Both the position numbers and the translations under genes were made by a program. From Neorhizobium tomejilense (GTDB lineage Bacteria > Pseudomonadota > Alphaproteobacteria > Rhizobiales > Rhizobiaceae): a stretch of 64,000 nucleotides of DNA. The stretch is taken from contig PVBG01000003.1 in assembly GCA_002968845.1 (NCBI GenBank), positions 372,001 to 436,000 of the forward strand. Reading direction: 5' to 3'. The first letter of the stretch is position 1, and every line of letters starts with the position of its first letter. Shown one piece after another: positions 16,866-26,188 of the stretch. The notes under the pieces are model-generated. The model worked only from the letters and a program-made list of their open reading frames with translations. It was not told the origin of the DNA and ran no database searches.

Positions 16866-17139
16866 ATGGACCGGCACTTGGAAGATTGGGAAATGGAACT
16901 GCTCGCCTCGCATGAAACGAGTATCCGCGAGTACGAAGACCTGTTGCGAGCCTTGGATGCAGGTGAATGGATCATACTCCCTGACTTTAGGCGACGTGAC
17001 GGATGATGAGCGTAAAAAGGCCGAATGGTTCCTCGCTTGTCACAAGGCCAACCTTCTCAAGTTGCGGGAGGGGGCGGCCAACGACAACGAACCGCCAATG
17101 GATGAAGAACTGGCCGACCTGATCGCGGGTGACTGGTAG
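16866..17139 (+). pseudogene. Small rhizobial-type gene broken by a frameshift
   Basis: Two adjacent frames each carry half of one apparent protein. From the ATG at 16866 the first frame reads MDRHLEDWEMELLASHETSI and goes on to ILPDFRRRDG before a stop at 17004. The +1 frame over the same end continues DVTDDERKKAEWFLACHKAN and ends DLIAGDW at 17139. The first frame has a natural N-terminus and the second a natural C-terminus, and they join smoothly near 16990-17004 if one base is removed. A single-base insertion is therefore likely. A sequencing error would look the same. Confidence 0.55.
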
Positions 17140-17145
17140 CCTTTC

Positions 17146-17379
17146 TCAGGTCAGCGACCTTTCAGCGTAGTCGATGCTGAAGCCGAAGCGAAGCGTCGCT
17201 ATATGATCTCGATCCGCATCAGAGACCTTGATTACAAGTTTTTCTGGCGGCGGAAAGTTGCGGCAGGCAAATTGGGCGAGCGCATTCAACGCTGCGTTCA
17301 TCGCTTCTTGAGGATTTGGTACATCGATCGAGGTTTCCGCCTCGATGCTGTCTGAAATTTCCAGATAAAAAATTGTCAT
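17146..17379 (-). CDS. DUF6894-like small protein, 77 aa
   Basis: The start MTIFYLEISDSIEAE at 17379 gives 77 residues with the strand-acidic-turn-helix-strand order of DUF6894 proteins: an N-terminal strand (IFYLEI), an AMNAALNALAQFA helix, and a last strand (LVIKVSDADRDH) followed by another strand. The match is weaker than that of the neighbour at 17518. The two genes diverge with about 140 bp between the starts and may be old paralogs. Molecular function is unknown for the family. Confidence 0.5.
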   Translation of the reverse strand: MTIFYLEISDSIEAETSIDVPNPQEAMNAALNALAQFACRNFPPPEKLVIKVSDADRDHIATLRFGFSIDYAERSLT

Positions 17380-17517
17380 CGGTCCACCGCTGTTGCAGGA
17401 CCTGTCAATGAGCGCAGCGTTTATTAGTTCCATCTAATATGAATGGCTTGCCTGGTCGAGCAGGAACATTCCGGAGTTGGAGATGATTGGTACGGGAGCG
17501 TACAAAAAGGTGAGGGC

Positions 17518-17751
17518 ATGCCCCGGTATTATTTCGATGTTATCAACGGCCACGGCCTGGAACGAGACGACGACGGTCAGGACCTCTCCTCCGAAAACGA
17601 AATTAGGCGCGAGGTAACTCGCATTCTCACTGACATCGCAAAAGACGAAATTTCCTATGCTGACGCAGCGAATATCCGGGTGAATGTCCGAGATCGCAAC
17701 GGATTGCAGGTGCACTACGGAGAAATATCGTTCCGAAGCGGCAGCGATTGA
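17518..17751 (+). CDS. DUF6894 family small protein, 77 aa
   Basis: The protein opens MPRYYFDVINGHGLERDDDG, the hallmark of DUF6894. A helix (ENEIRREVTRILTDIAKDE) and a last beta-hairpin (IRVNVRDRNGLQVHYGEISF) follow. These proteins are common and multicopy in rhizobia and methylobacteria, often in stress-related accessory clusters; their function is not known. The ATG at 17518 is used since the conserved MPRYYF begins there. AAAGGTGAGG lies just before it. Confidence 0.82.
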   Translation: MPRYYFDVINGHGLERDDDGQDLSSENEIRREVTRILTDIAKDEISYADAANIRVNVRDRNGLQVHYGEISFRSGSD

Positions 17752-17905
17752 AGACGTCGCTGGATCGACAATCGTCACTAGTGTCGTTTGCCGCACCGAC
17801 CCTTTGTTCCCGTAGGCTGACGACACCGCCTCATGGATAGATCGACGGTGCGGATACCGACGAGTTCAATTGGGATAGCCAAGGACGTTTGGTCGGCTAA
17901 GCAAG

Positions 17906-18085
17906 TCAGCCACGCGCTCGAGCGTCGTCGGTTCCGTTGGCTTGATCAAGTCTTACCTTCTGCCCATCAGCCCACGAACGCGCGAACTTCTCGAATGAGA
18001 AATGTTTCTCGGAGACTTCACCGTCTTCAACAACGCGGACGGTGAACTGCACGTCTTCGGGGATGACTTTGACCGAATTCGTCAT
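17906..18085 (-). CDS. Hypothetical protein, 59 aa
   Basis: Not recognised. The start MTNSVKVIPEDVQFTVRVVE at 18085 is preceded by AGGAGTGGAAG. The short protein has an N-terminal beta-hairpin and a basic, helical end (FEKFARSWADGQKVRLDQ). It stands alone between convergent small genes in a stretch rich in such proteins. Confidence 0.5.
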   Translation of the reverse strand: MTNSVKVIPEDVQFTVRVVEDGEVSEKHFSFEKFARSWADGQKVRLDQANGTDDARARG

Positions 18086-18214
18086 CTTCCACTCCTGCAC
18101 AAGGCCACTGTCACACTCGATGGCTCCGCGCCATCAGGACCCCCAGAATATCGCAAGAGCGGGCGCTGCCAAGGTATTTCAGGACTTCGTACGGTACCGG
18201 ACGGTGACACCTGG

Positions 18215-18397
18215 CTAGTCGGCCGGTTTTTCCGTCGCAGGCGTTGATTTTGGCTTGTTCAATGGAGGTTGATCGATGCCTGCTTTGATCTTGATGCGGC
18301 GTCCAAGCGGCTTGAATCCGACCTCGTCAAGACAGGAACCGAGGGAGACGTTCTTCGAGGTCTTGACCCTGATGCTTCGCTTTACGGGCTTTGCCAT
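18215..18397 (-). CDS. Basic small protein, 60 aa
   Basis: Not recognised. The start MAKPVKRSIRVKTSKN at 18397 is preceded by GGAGGAGCGAG, a very strong ribosome binding site. The product is Lys/Arg-rich and ends in a proline-rich tail, like small nucleic-acid-binding or ribosome-associated proteins. That reading is only from composition. Confidence 0.5.
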   Translation of the reverse strand: MAKPVKRSIRVKTSKNVSLGSCLDEVGFKPLGRRIKIKAGIDQPPLNKPKSTPATEKPAD

Positions 18398-18605
18398 CTC
18401 GCTCCTCCATCTCCAGTAAGCCCGCACCATGTACCCAGCCCACCCGTCGGGCAAGGCTCAACCGCCGCCGTCCCGAAAAAATCAATCGAGCCGGTCATTT
18501 AGCGGAATGGGCTTAGAGTGCTGATTCATTTCACGATTCGAAAAATTGACTGTTAGTGTCGTCTAAAAAACCACTTCGGACCGGCTTGACTCTCCCTTTT
18601 GAGCG

Positions 18606-18620
18606 GAACAGAAGAAGAAC
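18606..18620. promoter_or_regulatory. LexA box upstream of imuA
   Basis: GAAC-AGAAGAA-GAAC is an exact GAAC-N7-GAAC site, the reverse complement of the alphaproteobacterial LexA consensus GTTC-N7-GTTC. It lies 61 bp before the imuA ATG. imuA-imuB-dnaE2 cassettes are known LexA targets in this class, so SOS control is expected. Confidence 0.85.
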
Positions 18621-18681
18621 GTCAGCCGTTTTGAGGGACATGAAGTCCTCTGCAACGCGAACCTGAGGAGGGTCGTGAACG

Positions 18682-19440
18682 ATGTCGCATGCCCGCAATT
18701 CTCAGGTCGTCGAAGAGCTCCGAGAGCGCATCGCGCACCTGGAAGGTTGCGCATCCCGGAAGGCGGTGGTGCTGCCATTCGGTGTCCCCGAGGTCGATGA
18801 GCGACTCCCGGGAGGTGGCCTGGCATACGGCGCGCTTCATGAGGTCGCAGGCGGCGGTTCCGGAACGGTGGACGGCGCAGCAGCGGCCCTGTTCACGGCT
18901 GGGATTGCTGCGCGATCAAAGGGCAAGGTCCTATGGTGTCTGACCCGCCCCGATCTCTTCGCCCCGGCGCTTTCGCAGGCGGGCCTCCATCCCGACCGGA
19001 TCATATTCTGCGAATCCGACAAGGAGGAGGACGTTCTGGCGTCGATGGAAGAGGGGCTGGCCTTTGGCGGTCTTGCGGCCGTCGTTGGTGAACTGGTGCG
19101 GTTGCCGATGACGGCCTCCCGCCGCCTTCAGTTGGCCGCTGAGAAGACGGGAACGATGGGGCTGGTCGTGAGGAGGTGGAGGCGGCAGACCGAGGCTGCA
19201 GACTTCGGAAACCCCACGGCTTCGACGACGAGGTGGCGTGTCAGCGTGCTGCCTTCCGAGCCGTTGCCAACTGCGGGCGTTGGGCGGGCCAGATGGCTGG
19301 CGGAACTAATGCGTGTCAAGGCGGGCGAGTGTGCCGAGTTTGAGTTAGGAGCATGCGATGCCAAGGGTCGTCTCAGTTTACTTCCCGTATCTCGCGACAG
19401 ATCGGATACGTCGTCATGGCAAGGGAGCCGTGCCAGCTGA
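18682..19440 (+). CDS. imuA: ImuA, SOS translesion synthesis protein
   Basis: This 252-residue protein is a RecA-like fold member of the mutasome. The N-terminal part carries PFGVPEVDERLPGGGLAYGALHEV, the region matching the RecA N-terminus. Strands and helices of the RecA core follow (KVLWCLTRPDLFAPAL, RIIFCESDKEEDV). Classic Walker residues are missing, as is common in ImuA. It acts with ImuB and DnaE2 in error-prone bypass of DNA lesions. AGGAGGGTCGTGAACG precedes the ATG, and the gene overlaps imuB by 83 bp, so the three are translated as a unit under the LexA box upstream. Confidence 0.9.
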   Translation: MSHARNSQVVEELRERIAHLEGCASRKAVVLPFGVPEVDERLPGGGLAYGALHEVAGGGSGTVDGAAAALFTAGIAARSKGKVLWCLTRPDLFAPALSQAGLHPDRIIFCESDKEEDVLASMEEGLAFGGLAAVVGELVRLPMTASRRLQLAAEKTGTMGLVVRRWRRQTEAADFGNPTASTTRWRVSVLPSEPLPTAGVGRARWLAELMRVKAGECAEFELGACDAKGRLSLLPVSRDRSDTSSWQGSRAS

Positions 19441-20872
19441 CCAGCCGCTTGTCGTGATCTCGCGGAGTGGCTCGAAGCGCTGGGTGTCGGCCGCTGACAC
19501 TGCTGCCCGCAAGGTCGGCCTTCGTGTTGGCATGGCGGCCAGTAAAGCTCAGGCCGTCATCGCGAACCTGACGATGATCGACGCCGACCCGGCTGCGGAC
19601 GCTGCCGCGCTCGAGCGGTTGGCGCTGTGGGCACTCCGGCAATACAGCCCCGTCGTAGCCGTCGATGGCGTGGATGGTCTCGTACTCGACATCGAGGGTG
19701 CCGACCACCTGCGCGGCGGGGAAGAGATGTTGATCTCGGGCCTCGTCAATCTGCTCCGCAGCCGCGGCCTGGCGGCGAGAGCCGCCGTTGCGGACACATG
19801 GGGTGCTGCCCATGCGATCACCCGCATGACGACTGCAGAGACCACGGTTGTTCCTGTCGGAGGCGTCAGCAAGGCCGTGGTCGGGCTGTCCATCCACTGC
19901 CTACGACTGCCGTCCGACACCATCCAGGGGCTTCGGACTCTCGGCATAGAGACGGTCGGCGAACTGTCGGCGATGCCCCGCGCTCCGTTGACCCTGCGTT
20001 TCGGAGCGGAAGTCGCACGGCGGCTAGATCAGCTTTTTGGTCGGGTGGCCGAACCCATCGAGCCTTTGCGAACACCTGAACTTGTCGAAGTTTCCCGGAA
20101 TTTTCAGGAACCCATCGGTGCGCCAGAGACGATCGCGAAATACATCCGAAAATTGGTAGCCGATCTTACAGCCAGGCTCCAAGAGCGCGGCCTCGGCGTT
20201 CGCCGTTCCGACCTCGTCATTCATCGCGTCGACAACACGAGGCAGTCCGTCCGCGCGGGGCTCCAGAAGCCTGTCCGCGATCCGGCTCGGCTGTCGAAGC
20301 TTATCTGTGACCAGATCGAAAAGATCGATCCCGGCTTCGGTATCGACAAGATGGTCCTCGTCGCGGTGATGACCGAGCCGCTGGAAGAGCGGCAGATCGC
20401 GTCATCGCTGATCGAGGAACAGGTCGTCGATGTGACCCCGCTCATCGATATCCTCGGAAATCGAGGTCAGCGCCTGTATCGAGTGACGCCGGTAGCTTCC
20501 GATGTCCCCGAGCGGTCGGTCATGAGGATAGCTTCGACCGCGGACGAAACGGGGGCAGACTGGGCCGTGAAGTGGCCTCGTCCGTCGCGACTGCTGGCCC
20601 GTCCGGAGCAGATCGAGACCATCGCCGTCCTGCCGGACCAGCCGCCTGTCGTCATCAACTGGCGTGGCAAACGACGGCGCATCGTCCGGGCCGACGGCCC
20701 CGAGCGCATATTCGGCGAGTGGTGGTTGTGTCCGCGCGAAATGGAAGCTGTCCGCGACTACTTCGTCGTCGAGGACGAGAACGGCGAACGCCTCTGGGTC
20801 TACCGGGCGGGTGACGGCGTCGATACGGCGACAGGCTCTCACAAGTGGTTCCTCCACGGGGTTTTCGGATGA
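19358..20872 (+). CDS. imuB: ImuB, Y-family polymerase-like adaptor
   Basis: The 504-residue protein has the Y-family polymerase layout: palm/fingers ([35 protein letters not shown]), thumb ([20 protein letters not shown]) and little finger. The N-terminal strand that carries the catalytic acid in active Y-polymerases reads VYFPYLATD, without the acid cluster, as expected for ImuB, which serves as a clamp-binding bridge between ImuA and DnaE2 rather than as a polymerase. TAGGAGCATGCG precedes the ATG inside imuA. Its TGA overlaps the dnaE2 start (ATGA at 20869). Confidence 0.92.
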   Translation: MPRVVSVYFPYLATDRIRRHGKGAVPADQPLVVISRSGSKRWVSAADTAARKVGLRVGMAASKAQAVIANLTMIDADPAADAAALERLALWALRQYSPVVAVDGVDGLVLDIEGADHLRGGEEMLISGLVNLLRSRGLAARAAVADTWGAAHAITRMTTAETTVVPVGGVSKAVVGLSIHCLRLPSDTIQGLRTLGIETVGELSAMPRAPLTLRFGAEVARRLDQLFGRVAEPIEPLRTPELVEVSRNFQEPIGAPETIAKYIRKLVADLTARLQERGLGVRRSDLVIHRVDNTRQSVRAGLQKPVRDPARLSKLICDQIEKIDPGFGIDKMVLVAVMTEPLEERQIASSLIEEQVVDVTPLIDILGNRGQRLYRVTPVASDVPERSVMRIASTADETGADWAVKWPRPSRLLARPEQIETIAVLPDQPPVVINWRGKRRRIVRADGPERIFGEWWLCPREMEAVRDYFVVEDENGERLWVYRAGDGVDTATGSHKWFLHGVFG

Positions 20873-23800
20873 AATACGCCGAACTCCAGGTCACGACGCA
20901 TTTCAGCTTTCTCCGCGGGGCTAGTTCCGCCGACGAACTCTTCGCTACTGCGGCTGCAATGGGCATCGACGCGCTTGGTGTCGTGGACCGCAATAGCCTT
21001 GCTGGCATAGTCCGGTCTTGGGAGGCGGCGAAGGCGACGGGCGTTCGCTTGGTTGTCGCCTGCCGTCTCGATCTCGCCGACGGCATGTCGCTCCTTGTCT
21101 ACCCGACCGACCGTCCTGCCTACTCCAGGCTCACCCGCCTGCTGTCGTTGGGGAAGAGCAGGGGCGGCAAGGGAAAGTGCATCCTTAACCTCAACGACGT
21201 GGAAGCCTACAGCGACGGCCTGATCGCGGTCCTGATCCCCGACGAAGCCGACGATGTCTATGCGGGACAGCTCCGCAAGGTCTCTGCCATCTTTGGTGAC
21301 CGCGCCTATGTCAGCCTATGCCTTCGCCGTCGTCCGAACGACAGGCTGCGCCTGCACAACCTGTCGAACATGGCGTTTCGCCACAAGGTCAAAACGGTCG
21401 TCACTAACGACGTGCTGTTCCATGATCCCTCTCGCCGCCAGCTCCAGGATATCGTGACCTGCATCCGCAGCCGCACCACGATCGACAGCGTGGGCTTCGA
21501 CAGGGAAAGGCATGCCGACAGGTTTCTGAAGGCTCCCGAGGAGATGCATCGTCTGTTTTCCGAGTACCCGGAGGCGCTTGCCCGCACCCGCGAGATCGTT
21601 GATCGCTGCAAGTTCGACCTATCTGAACTCCAGTACCAGTATCCGGAGGAGGCGCTAGTTCCCGGTCTCGATGCCCAGCAGTCGCTGACGAAGTTCGCCT
21701 GGGAAGGTGCAGCAGAGCGTTATCCCGAAGGCATCCCGGAGAAAGTTCGCAAGGCGATCCTTCATGAACTCGATCTCATCAGGAAGATGTCGTATGCGCC
21801 CTACTTTTTGACGGTGTACTCGATCGTTCGCTTCGCCCGCTCGAAGGACATCCTCTGCCAGGGACGCGGGTCCGCCGCCAATTCGGCGGTCTGCTACTGT
21901 CTTGGGATCACCAGCATCAATCCCGAGACATCCGACCTGTTGTTCGAGCGCTTCGTGTCGATGGAGCGCAACGAGCCGCCGGATATCGACGTCGATTTCG
22001 AGCACTCCCGCCGCGAGGAGGTCATCCAGTGGATTTACGAGACCTACGGGCGTTCGCGCTCGGCTCTCTGCTCGACCGTCACCCGCTATCGGGCAAAGGG
22101 CGCGCTGCGCGATGTCGGGAAAGCGCTCGGGCTCCCTGAGGACCTGATAACGCAATTGTCGTCCGGGGTCTGGGGCTGGTCGGAAGGCGTCGGGGAGAAG
22201 CAGCTCAAAGAGAACAACATGAACACGGCGGATTACCGCCTGAAGCTGGCGCTGGACCTCGCATCCCAGCTGATGGGCGCGCCGCGGCATCTTGGCCAGC
22301 ATCCGGGTGGGTTTGTCCTGACACAGGACAGGCTGGACGACCTCGTGCCGATCGAGCCGGCCAGCATGAAGGACCGCCAGGTCGTCGAGTGGGACAAGGA
22401 CGACATCGAAGCCCTGAAATTCATGAAGGTCGACGTTCTGGCCCTGGGAATGCTGTCGTGCATGGCTCGCTCGTTCGAACTCCTGGCTGAACACAAGAAC
22501 GAGCCGATGAGCCTTGCCGACGTCCCGCAGGAGGATTCGAAGACCTACGCCATGATCCGTAAGGCCGATACACTCGGGACATTCCAGATCGAGAGCCGTG
22601 CCCAGATGGCAATGCTGCCTCGCCTGAAGCCAAGGACGTTCTACGACCTGGTCGTCCAGGTGGCGATCGTGCGGCCCGGACCGATCCAGGGTGACATGGT
22701 TCATCCGTATCTTCGCCGCCGGGAAGGCAAGGAAAAGGTCGAATACCCGACGCCGGATCTCGAGGCCGTCCTTGGCAAAACCCTCGGCGTTCCGCTGTTC
22801 CAGGAGAGCGCCATGAAGGTCGCGATGGTATGCGCGGGCTTTTCGGCGGGAGAGGCCGACCAGCTGAGACGGGCCATGGCCACGTTCAAGTTCACGGGCG
22901 GGGTCAGCAAGTTCAAGGACAAGCTCGTCGATGGCATGGTGAAGAACGGTTACACCCGCGAGTTCGCCGAGAAGACATTCACGCAGCTGGAAGGCTTCGG
23001 AAGCTACGGCTTCCCGGAGAGCCATGCCGCTTCCTTCGCCCTCATCGCCTATGCGAGCTCGTGGGTAAAGTGCCATCACCCTGACGTTTTCTGCGCCGCC
23101 CTGATCAACAGCCAGCCGATGGGTTTCTATAGCGTCGCGCAGATCGTCACCGACGCCCGTCAGCATGGCGTCGAAGTCAGGCCCATCTGCGTGAACGCAT
23201 CACGCTGGGACTGCACCATGGAACGGATCGGCAATTCTGATCGGTTCGCCGTCCGGTTGGGAATGCGGGTTGTCAAAGGGCTTTCCGAGATTGACGCGGC
23301 GCGCATCATCTTGGCCCGCGCCGACCAGCCGTTCGAAAGCGCCGACGACATGTGGCGGCGGTCGGGGATTCCGACGGCGTCCCTGGTTAAGCTCGCCCAC
23401 GCGGATGCCTTCCTTCCGTCTCTAGGTCTCGAACGCCGTCAGGCACTGTGGGACATCAAGGCGATGCGCGACGAGCCGCTGGAGTTATGGGCAGCCGCGG
23501 CCGAGCGCGAGGCCGCGACCGTCGCCGAGATGCAGGAGCCCGAAGTCGTCCTGAGATCGATGACCGAAGGCAGGGAGGTCGTCGAGGACTATACGAATAC
23601 CGGACTGACCCTGCGCGCCCACCCGATGTCGTTCCTTCGCAAGGACCTCGAGGGGAAAAAGATCGTCACCTGCGCCGAGGCGATGGGAGAGCGCGACGGA
23701 AGGTGGCTCTGGACGGCGGGGCTGGTTCTCGTGAGGCAGCGGCCCGGATCGGCCAAGGGCGTGATGTTCCTAACGCTGGAAGACGAGACCGGGATTGTCA

Positions 23801-24126
23801 ACGCCGTCGTGTGGCCGAGCCTCTTCGAACGCCAGCGGCGGGTACTTATGACGGCGTCCATGATGGGTATCCATGGCCGTATCCAGCGTGAAGGCGAGGT
23901 GGTTCATCTGGTCGCCCAAAAACTTTTCGATTTTTCGGCCGACCTGTCGAGCCTGAGTGAGCGCGACGGGGACTTCCCGCTACCACATGGCCGCGGAGAT
24001 CAGGTCAAGCATGGCGGCGGTCCCGATCCACGGGACCACCCGAAGCCCGCAGTGCAGGCGAGGGACATCTATATCCAGGACCTCCACATCGATACGCTGA
24101 AGGTGAAGAGCCGGAACTTTCACTAG
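20869..24126 (+). CDS. dnaE2: DnaE2, error-prone DNA polymerase III alpha subunit
   Basis: At 1085 residues it is a C-family polymerase of the DnaE2 (ImuC) branch. The N-terminal PHP domain begins [18 protein letters not shown] and lacks several of the metal-binding histidines of replicative DnaE. The polymerase core contains [16 protein letters not shown] and the catalytic [16 protein letters not shown] helix-hairpin-helix region and an OB-fold follow ([18 protein letters not shown]). It extends past damaged bases during SOS mutagenesis. The ATG at 20869, overlapping the imuB stop by four bases, is preferred over 20845. The C-terminal end (KSRNFH) is typical of the subfamily. Confidence 0.95.
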   Translation: MKYAELQVTTHFSFLRGASSADELFATAAAMGIDALGVVDRNSLAGIVRSWEAAKATGVRLVVACRLDLADGMSLLVYPTDRPAYSRLTRLLSLGKSRGGKGKCILNLNDVEAYSDGLIAVLIPDEADDVYAGQLRKVSAIFGDRAYVSLCLRRRPNDRLRLHNLSNMAFRHKVKTVVTNDVLFHDPSRRQLQDIVTCIRSRTTIDSVGFDRERHADRFLKAPEEMHRLFSEYPEALARTREIVDRCKFDLSELQYQYPEEALVPGLDAQQSLTKFAWEGAAERYPEGIPEKVRKAILHELDLIRKMSYAPYFLTVYSIVRFARSKDILCQGRGSAANSAVCYCLGITSINPETSDLLFERFVSMERNEPPDIDVDFEHSRREEVIQWIYETYGRSRSALCSTVTRYRAKGALRDVGKALGLPEDLITQLSSGVWGWSEGVGEKQLKENNMNTADYRLKLALDLASQLMGAPRHLGQHPGGFVLTQDRLDDLVPIEPASMKDRQVVEWDKDDIEALKFMKVDVLALGMLSCMARSFELLAEHKNEPMSLADVPQEDSKTYAMIRKADTLGTFQIESRAQMAMLPRLKPRTFYDLVVQVAIVRPGPIQGDMVHPYLRRREGKEKVEYPTPDLEAVLGKTLGVPLFQESAMKVAMVCAGFSAGEADQLRRAMATFKFTGGVSKFKDKLVDGMVKNGYTREFAEKTFTQLEGFGSYGFPESHAASFALIAYASSWVKCHHPDVFCAALINSQPMGFYSVAQIVTDARQHGVEVRPICVNASRWDCTMERIGNSDRFAVRLGMRVVKGLSEIDAARIILARADQPFESADDMWRRSGIPTASLVKLAHADAFLPSLGLERRQALWDIKAMRDEPLELWAAAAEREAATVAEMQEPEVVLRSMTEGREVVEDYTNTGLTLRAHPMSFLRKDLEGKKIVTCAEAMGERDGRWLWTAGLVLVRQRPGSAKGVMFLTLEDETGIVNAVVWPSLFERQRRVLMTASMMGIHGRIQREGEVVHLVAQKLFDFSADLSSLSERDGDFPLPHGRGDQVKHGGGPDPRDHPKPAVQARDIYIQDLHIDTLKVKSRNFH

Positions 24127-24658
24127 TAGGACGGGCGTTTCCAGCGAACTCGTTTCGGTATCGGCGCTGAGATGGCGTGAAGGCTTTCAGCTTAGCTTGA
24201 AAGCTGTTGTTTCGGCCCCGAAGCGACGAATCTTGCGACAGGAGTGCGCCTTCATCTAGGTCATTCGGATAGTCTTAACCTTCAACCGAAAGCAGACCTC
24301 CGCACCGTCGAGTTGGACAGCACCTAAGAACTACTTTTACGCTATAGCCCACTAAGGCATTTCCGTTATGAACCGCAGGTGTCTGCACTCCTGAGGGGTC
24401 AATCAGGAGCTGACCGCCTCACTTGTCTCTCTCTTTGAGCGAATCGCCGTTCGGTGCATAGCGATAGGCGGTAGCGAATATTTCTTGAACCGTCGTGCAG
24501 GCAGTCGCGAATCCCCTGTGTCCGAGTTTTGTGGGGCTAGCTGTGTTGCTCAGGCGTCTGAACGCCGCCCCCTGTGTTAGGGTCACAATGATAAAAACGA
24601 TCACCTTTTAGTGGTGCTCTCGGTCTGTTATGCAGAGTGTAATTTCGGGGGGTAGCAT
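24127..24658. other. Intergenic stretch between dnaE2 and the Septu-like operon
   Basis: About 530 bp without a convincing gene. It holds the weak terminator at 24183-24204 and a second 7-bp inverted repeat (CTCCTGA at 24388-24394, TCAGGAG at 24403-24409). No reverse transcriptase gene or retron-type structured RNA could be recognised upstream of the ATPase gene. Confidence 0.4.
24183..24204 (+). terminator. Possible terminator of imuA-imuB-dnaE2
   Basis: GCTTTCA and TGAAAGC form a 7-bp stem around an 8-base loop 56 bp after the dnaE2 stop, followed by TGTTGTTT. The T-run is poor, so this is a weak call. Confidence 0.4.
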
Positions 24659-26188
24659 ATGATTTTCAACGTGATTTCAAGAGCTCAGGCAATTCCGCAA
24701 AAAGGATTGAACGAGGCTTACCTTCGCATCGACCACTGGAACGATTTCAGCTTCGTAACGATGTTCGAAGTTGTCTTATTCGATGAAAACGGAACTAAGC
24801 ATCAGCTCGGCAATGTTAAAATTGGTTTTGTTGAGCAAACGAAGCAAACGGCCACCCATTCGGTGTTGAGTTCCACCTTCGAGGAATTGGATGAAAAGTT
24901 CTTCTCACTCGGGGATGACGTTGCCTATTACAAGATAATAGCTGAGCAACTCACGGAAACATGCAGAACATCGTATCTAAAAGCGCTGCGAGATGTCGCT
25001 TATGCAGAGGTCGCCCTGGAGAGGGCAACCGGCCAAGAGGTTTTCAGGGTTTCGCTGCTTCGGTCCGTGAGCATGACGGCGGTGACCGGACAATATAGGC
25101 GGATTCTCGATGGCGGTGCGGAATTAACCGACTTCAACTTTGGTTACGAGCGCCCGAAAGACGAGAGGTACGCCGGCATCGACTTGGAGTTCAAGGTAAC
25201 CGCCAGTTCCAAGCCCAACACCAATGTTCACGCGATCATTGGGCGAAACGGTGTAGGGAAGACAACGCTTCTGAACGACATGATCGATGCGATCATGGAA
25301 CGCCCTGACAGGAAGGGCGGCTTCTACCTTCGAGACCTGTTTGGCACGATAGCCACCCCGGACAGATATTTCGCGGGACTGGTATCTGTCTCCTTCAGTG
25401 CATTCGATCCGTTTGACCCACCGCAGGAACAGGCGGATCCCGAACTTGGAACGCGCTATTCATATATCGGGCTCAAGCAAGAGGGCCAAAGTTCAGGTCA
25501 GCTCAAGACACTCGCCATGCTTCGAGATGAGTGCGTTGCCAGCATCGGCGAATGTTTTGCTGACCGAAACAAACGAGCTCGTTGGATAAGGGCTCTTTCA
25601 ACGCTCGAGTCCGACGAAAACTTCAAGCGGATGGATCTCAAGACGCTAGCCATAAATGACGACTGGGGACAGGCTGCGAAGTCGTGGGTTGCCCGCATGA
25701 GTGCCGGGCATGCGGTTGTGCTTCTGACTATTTCAAAGTTGGTCGCCCGTGTCGAAGAAAAGACGGTGGTTTTGCTCGATGAGCCTGAAACCCATCTTCA
25801 TCCGCCGTTGCTTTCGGCATTCACGCGAACATTGAGTCAACTGCTCCAAGACAGAAATGGGCTTGCAATTGTCGCTACCCATTCCCCAGTGGTCCTGCAG
25901 GAAGTTCCCAAGTCGTGCGTCTGGGTGATTAGCCGCGCCGGTCTCGCGCTCAAACGAGCACGTCCGCGCATTGAAACCTTCGGCGAGAACGTAGGCGTCC
26001 TTACACGAGAGGTATTCGGTCTCGAGGTATCGAAGTCGGGCTTTCATTCTCTACTCGCTAAAGACGTCGAGACCGGCAAAAGCTATGAGGAAATCGTCCT
26101 CGAGTACGATGGTCAACTGGGTCTGGAGGCAAGGGGCATTCTTCGTGCGCTGGTAGCCGAACCCCAGGCCGGAGTGCAATCCGAATGA
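24659..26188 (+). CDS. Septu-like AAA/ABC-type ATPase (PtuA-like) with N-terminal extension
   Basis: This 509-residue ATPase has a Walker A (GRNGVGKT, 195-202), a signature-like segment (MSAGH, 347-351), a Walker B (VLLDEPETHLHP, 371-382) and the switch ATHSP (406-410). This is the AAA15/OLD type found in PtuA of Septu and related defence proteins. The Toprim domain of OLD nucleases is absent. About 180 residues before the ATPase core form a separate region (YLRIDHWNDFSFVTMFEV, LGNVKIGF, FFSLGDDVAYY) that the simplest PtuA form lacks. The stop overlaps the start of the HNH gene (ATGA), so the pair is co-translated. Pairing with an HNH nuclease is what points to Septu-like phage defence; activity is inferred. 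Codon use is less GC-biased than in the neighbours, as in transferred genes. Confidence 0.8.
   Translation: MIFNVISRAQAIPQKGLNEAYLRIDHWNDFSFVTMFEVVLFDENGTKHQLGNVKIGFVEQTKQTATHSVLSSTFEELDEKFFSLGDDVAYYKIIAEQLTETCRTSYLKALRDVAYAEVALERATGQEVFRVSLLRSVSMTAVTGQYRRILDGGAELTDFNFGYERPKDERYAGIDLEFKVTASSKPNTNVHAIIGRNGVGKTTLLNDMIDAIMERPDRKGGFYLRDLFGTIATPDRYFAGLVSVSFSAFDPFDPPQEQADPELGTRYSYIGLKQEGQSSGQLKTLAMLRDECVASIGECFADRNKRARWIRALSTLESDENFKRMDLKTLAINDDWGQAAKSWVARMSAGHAVVLLTISKLVARVEEKTVVLLDEPETHLHPPLLSAFTRTLSQLLQDRNGLAIVATHSPVVLQEVPKSCVWVISRAGLALKRARPRIETFGENVGVLTREVFGLEVSKSGFHSLLAKDVETGKSYEEIVLEYDGQLGLEARGILRALVAEPQAGVQSE

Noticed and set aside
21655-23166. A 503-codon open frame on the minus strand over dnaE2
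   Set aside because: Same reasoning: a shadow of dnaE2 codon bias with no recognisable motif.
24127-24658. A retron RNA or reverse transcriptase upstream of the ATPase/HNH pair
   Set aside because: No RT gene is present, and the only structures seen are short simple hairpins.
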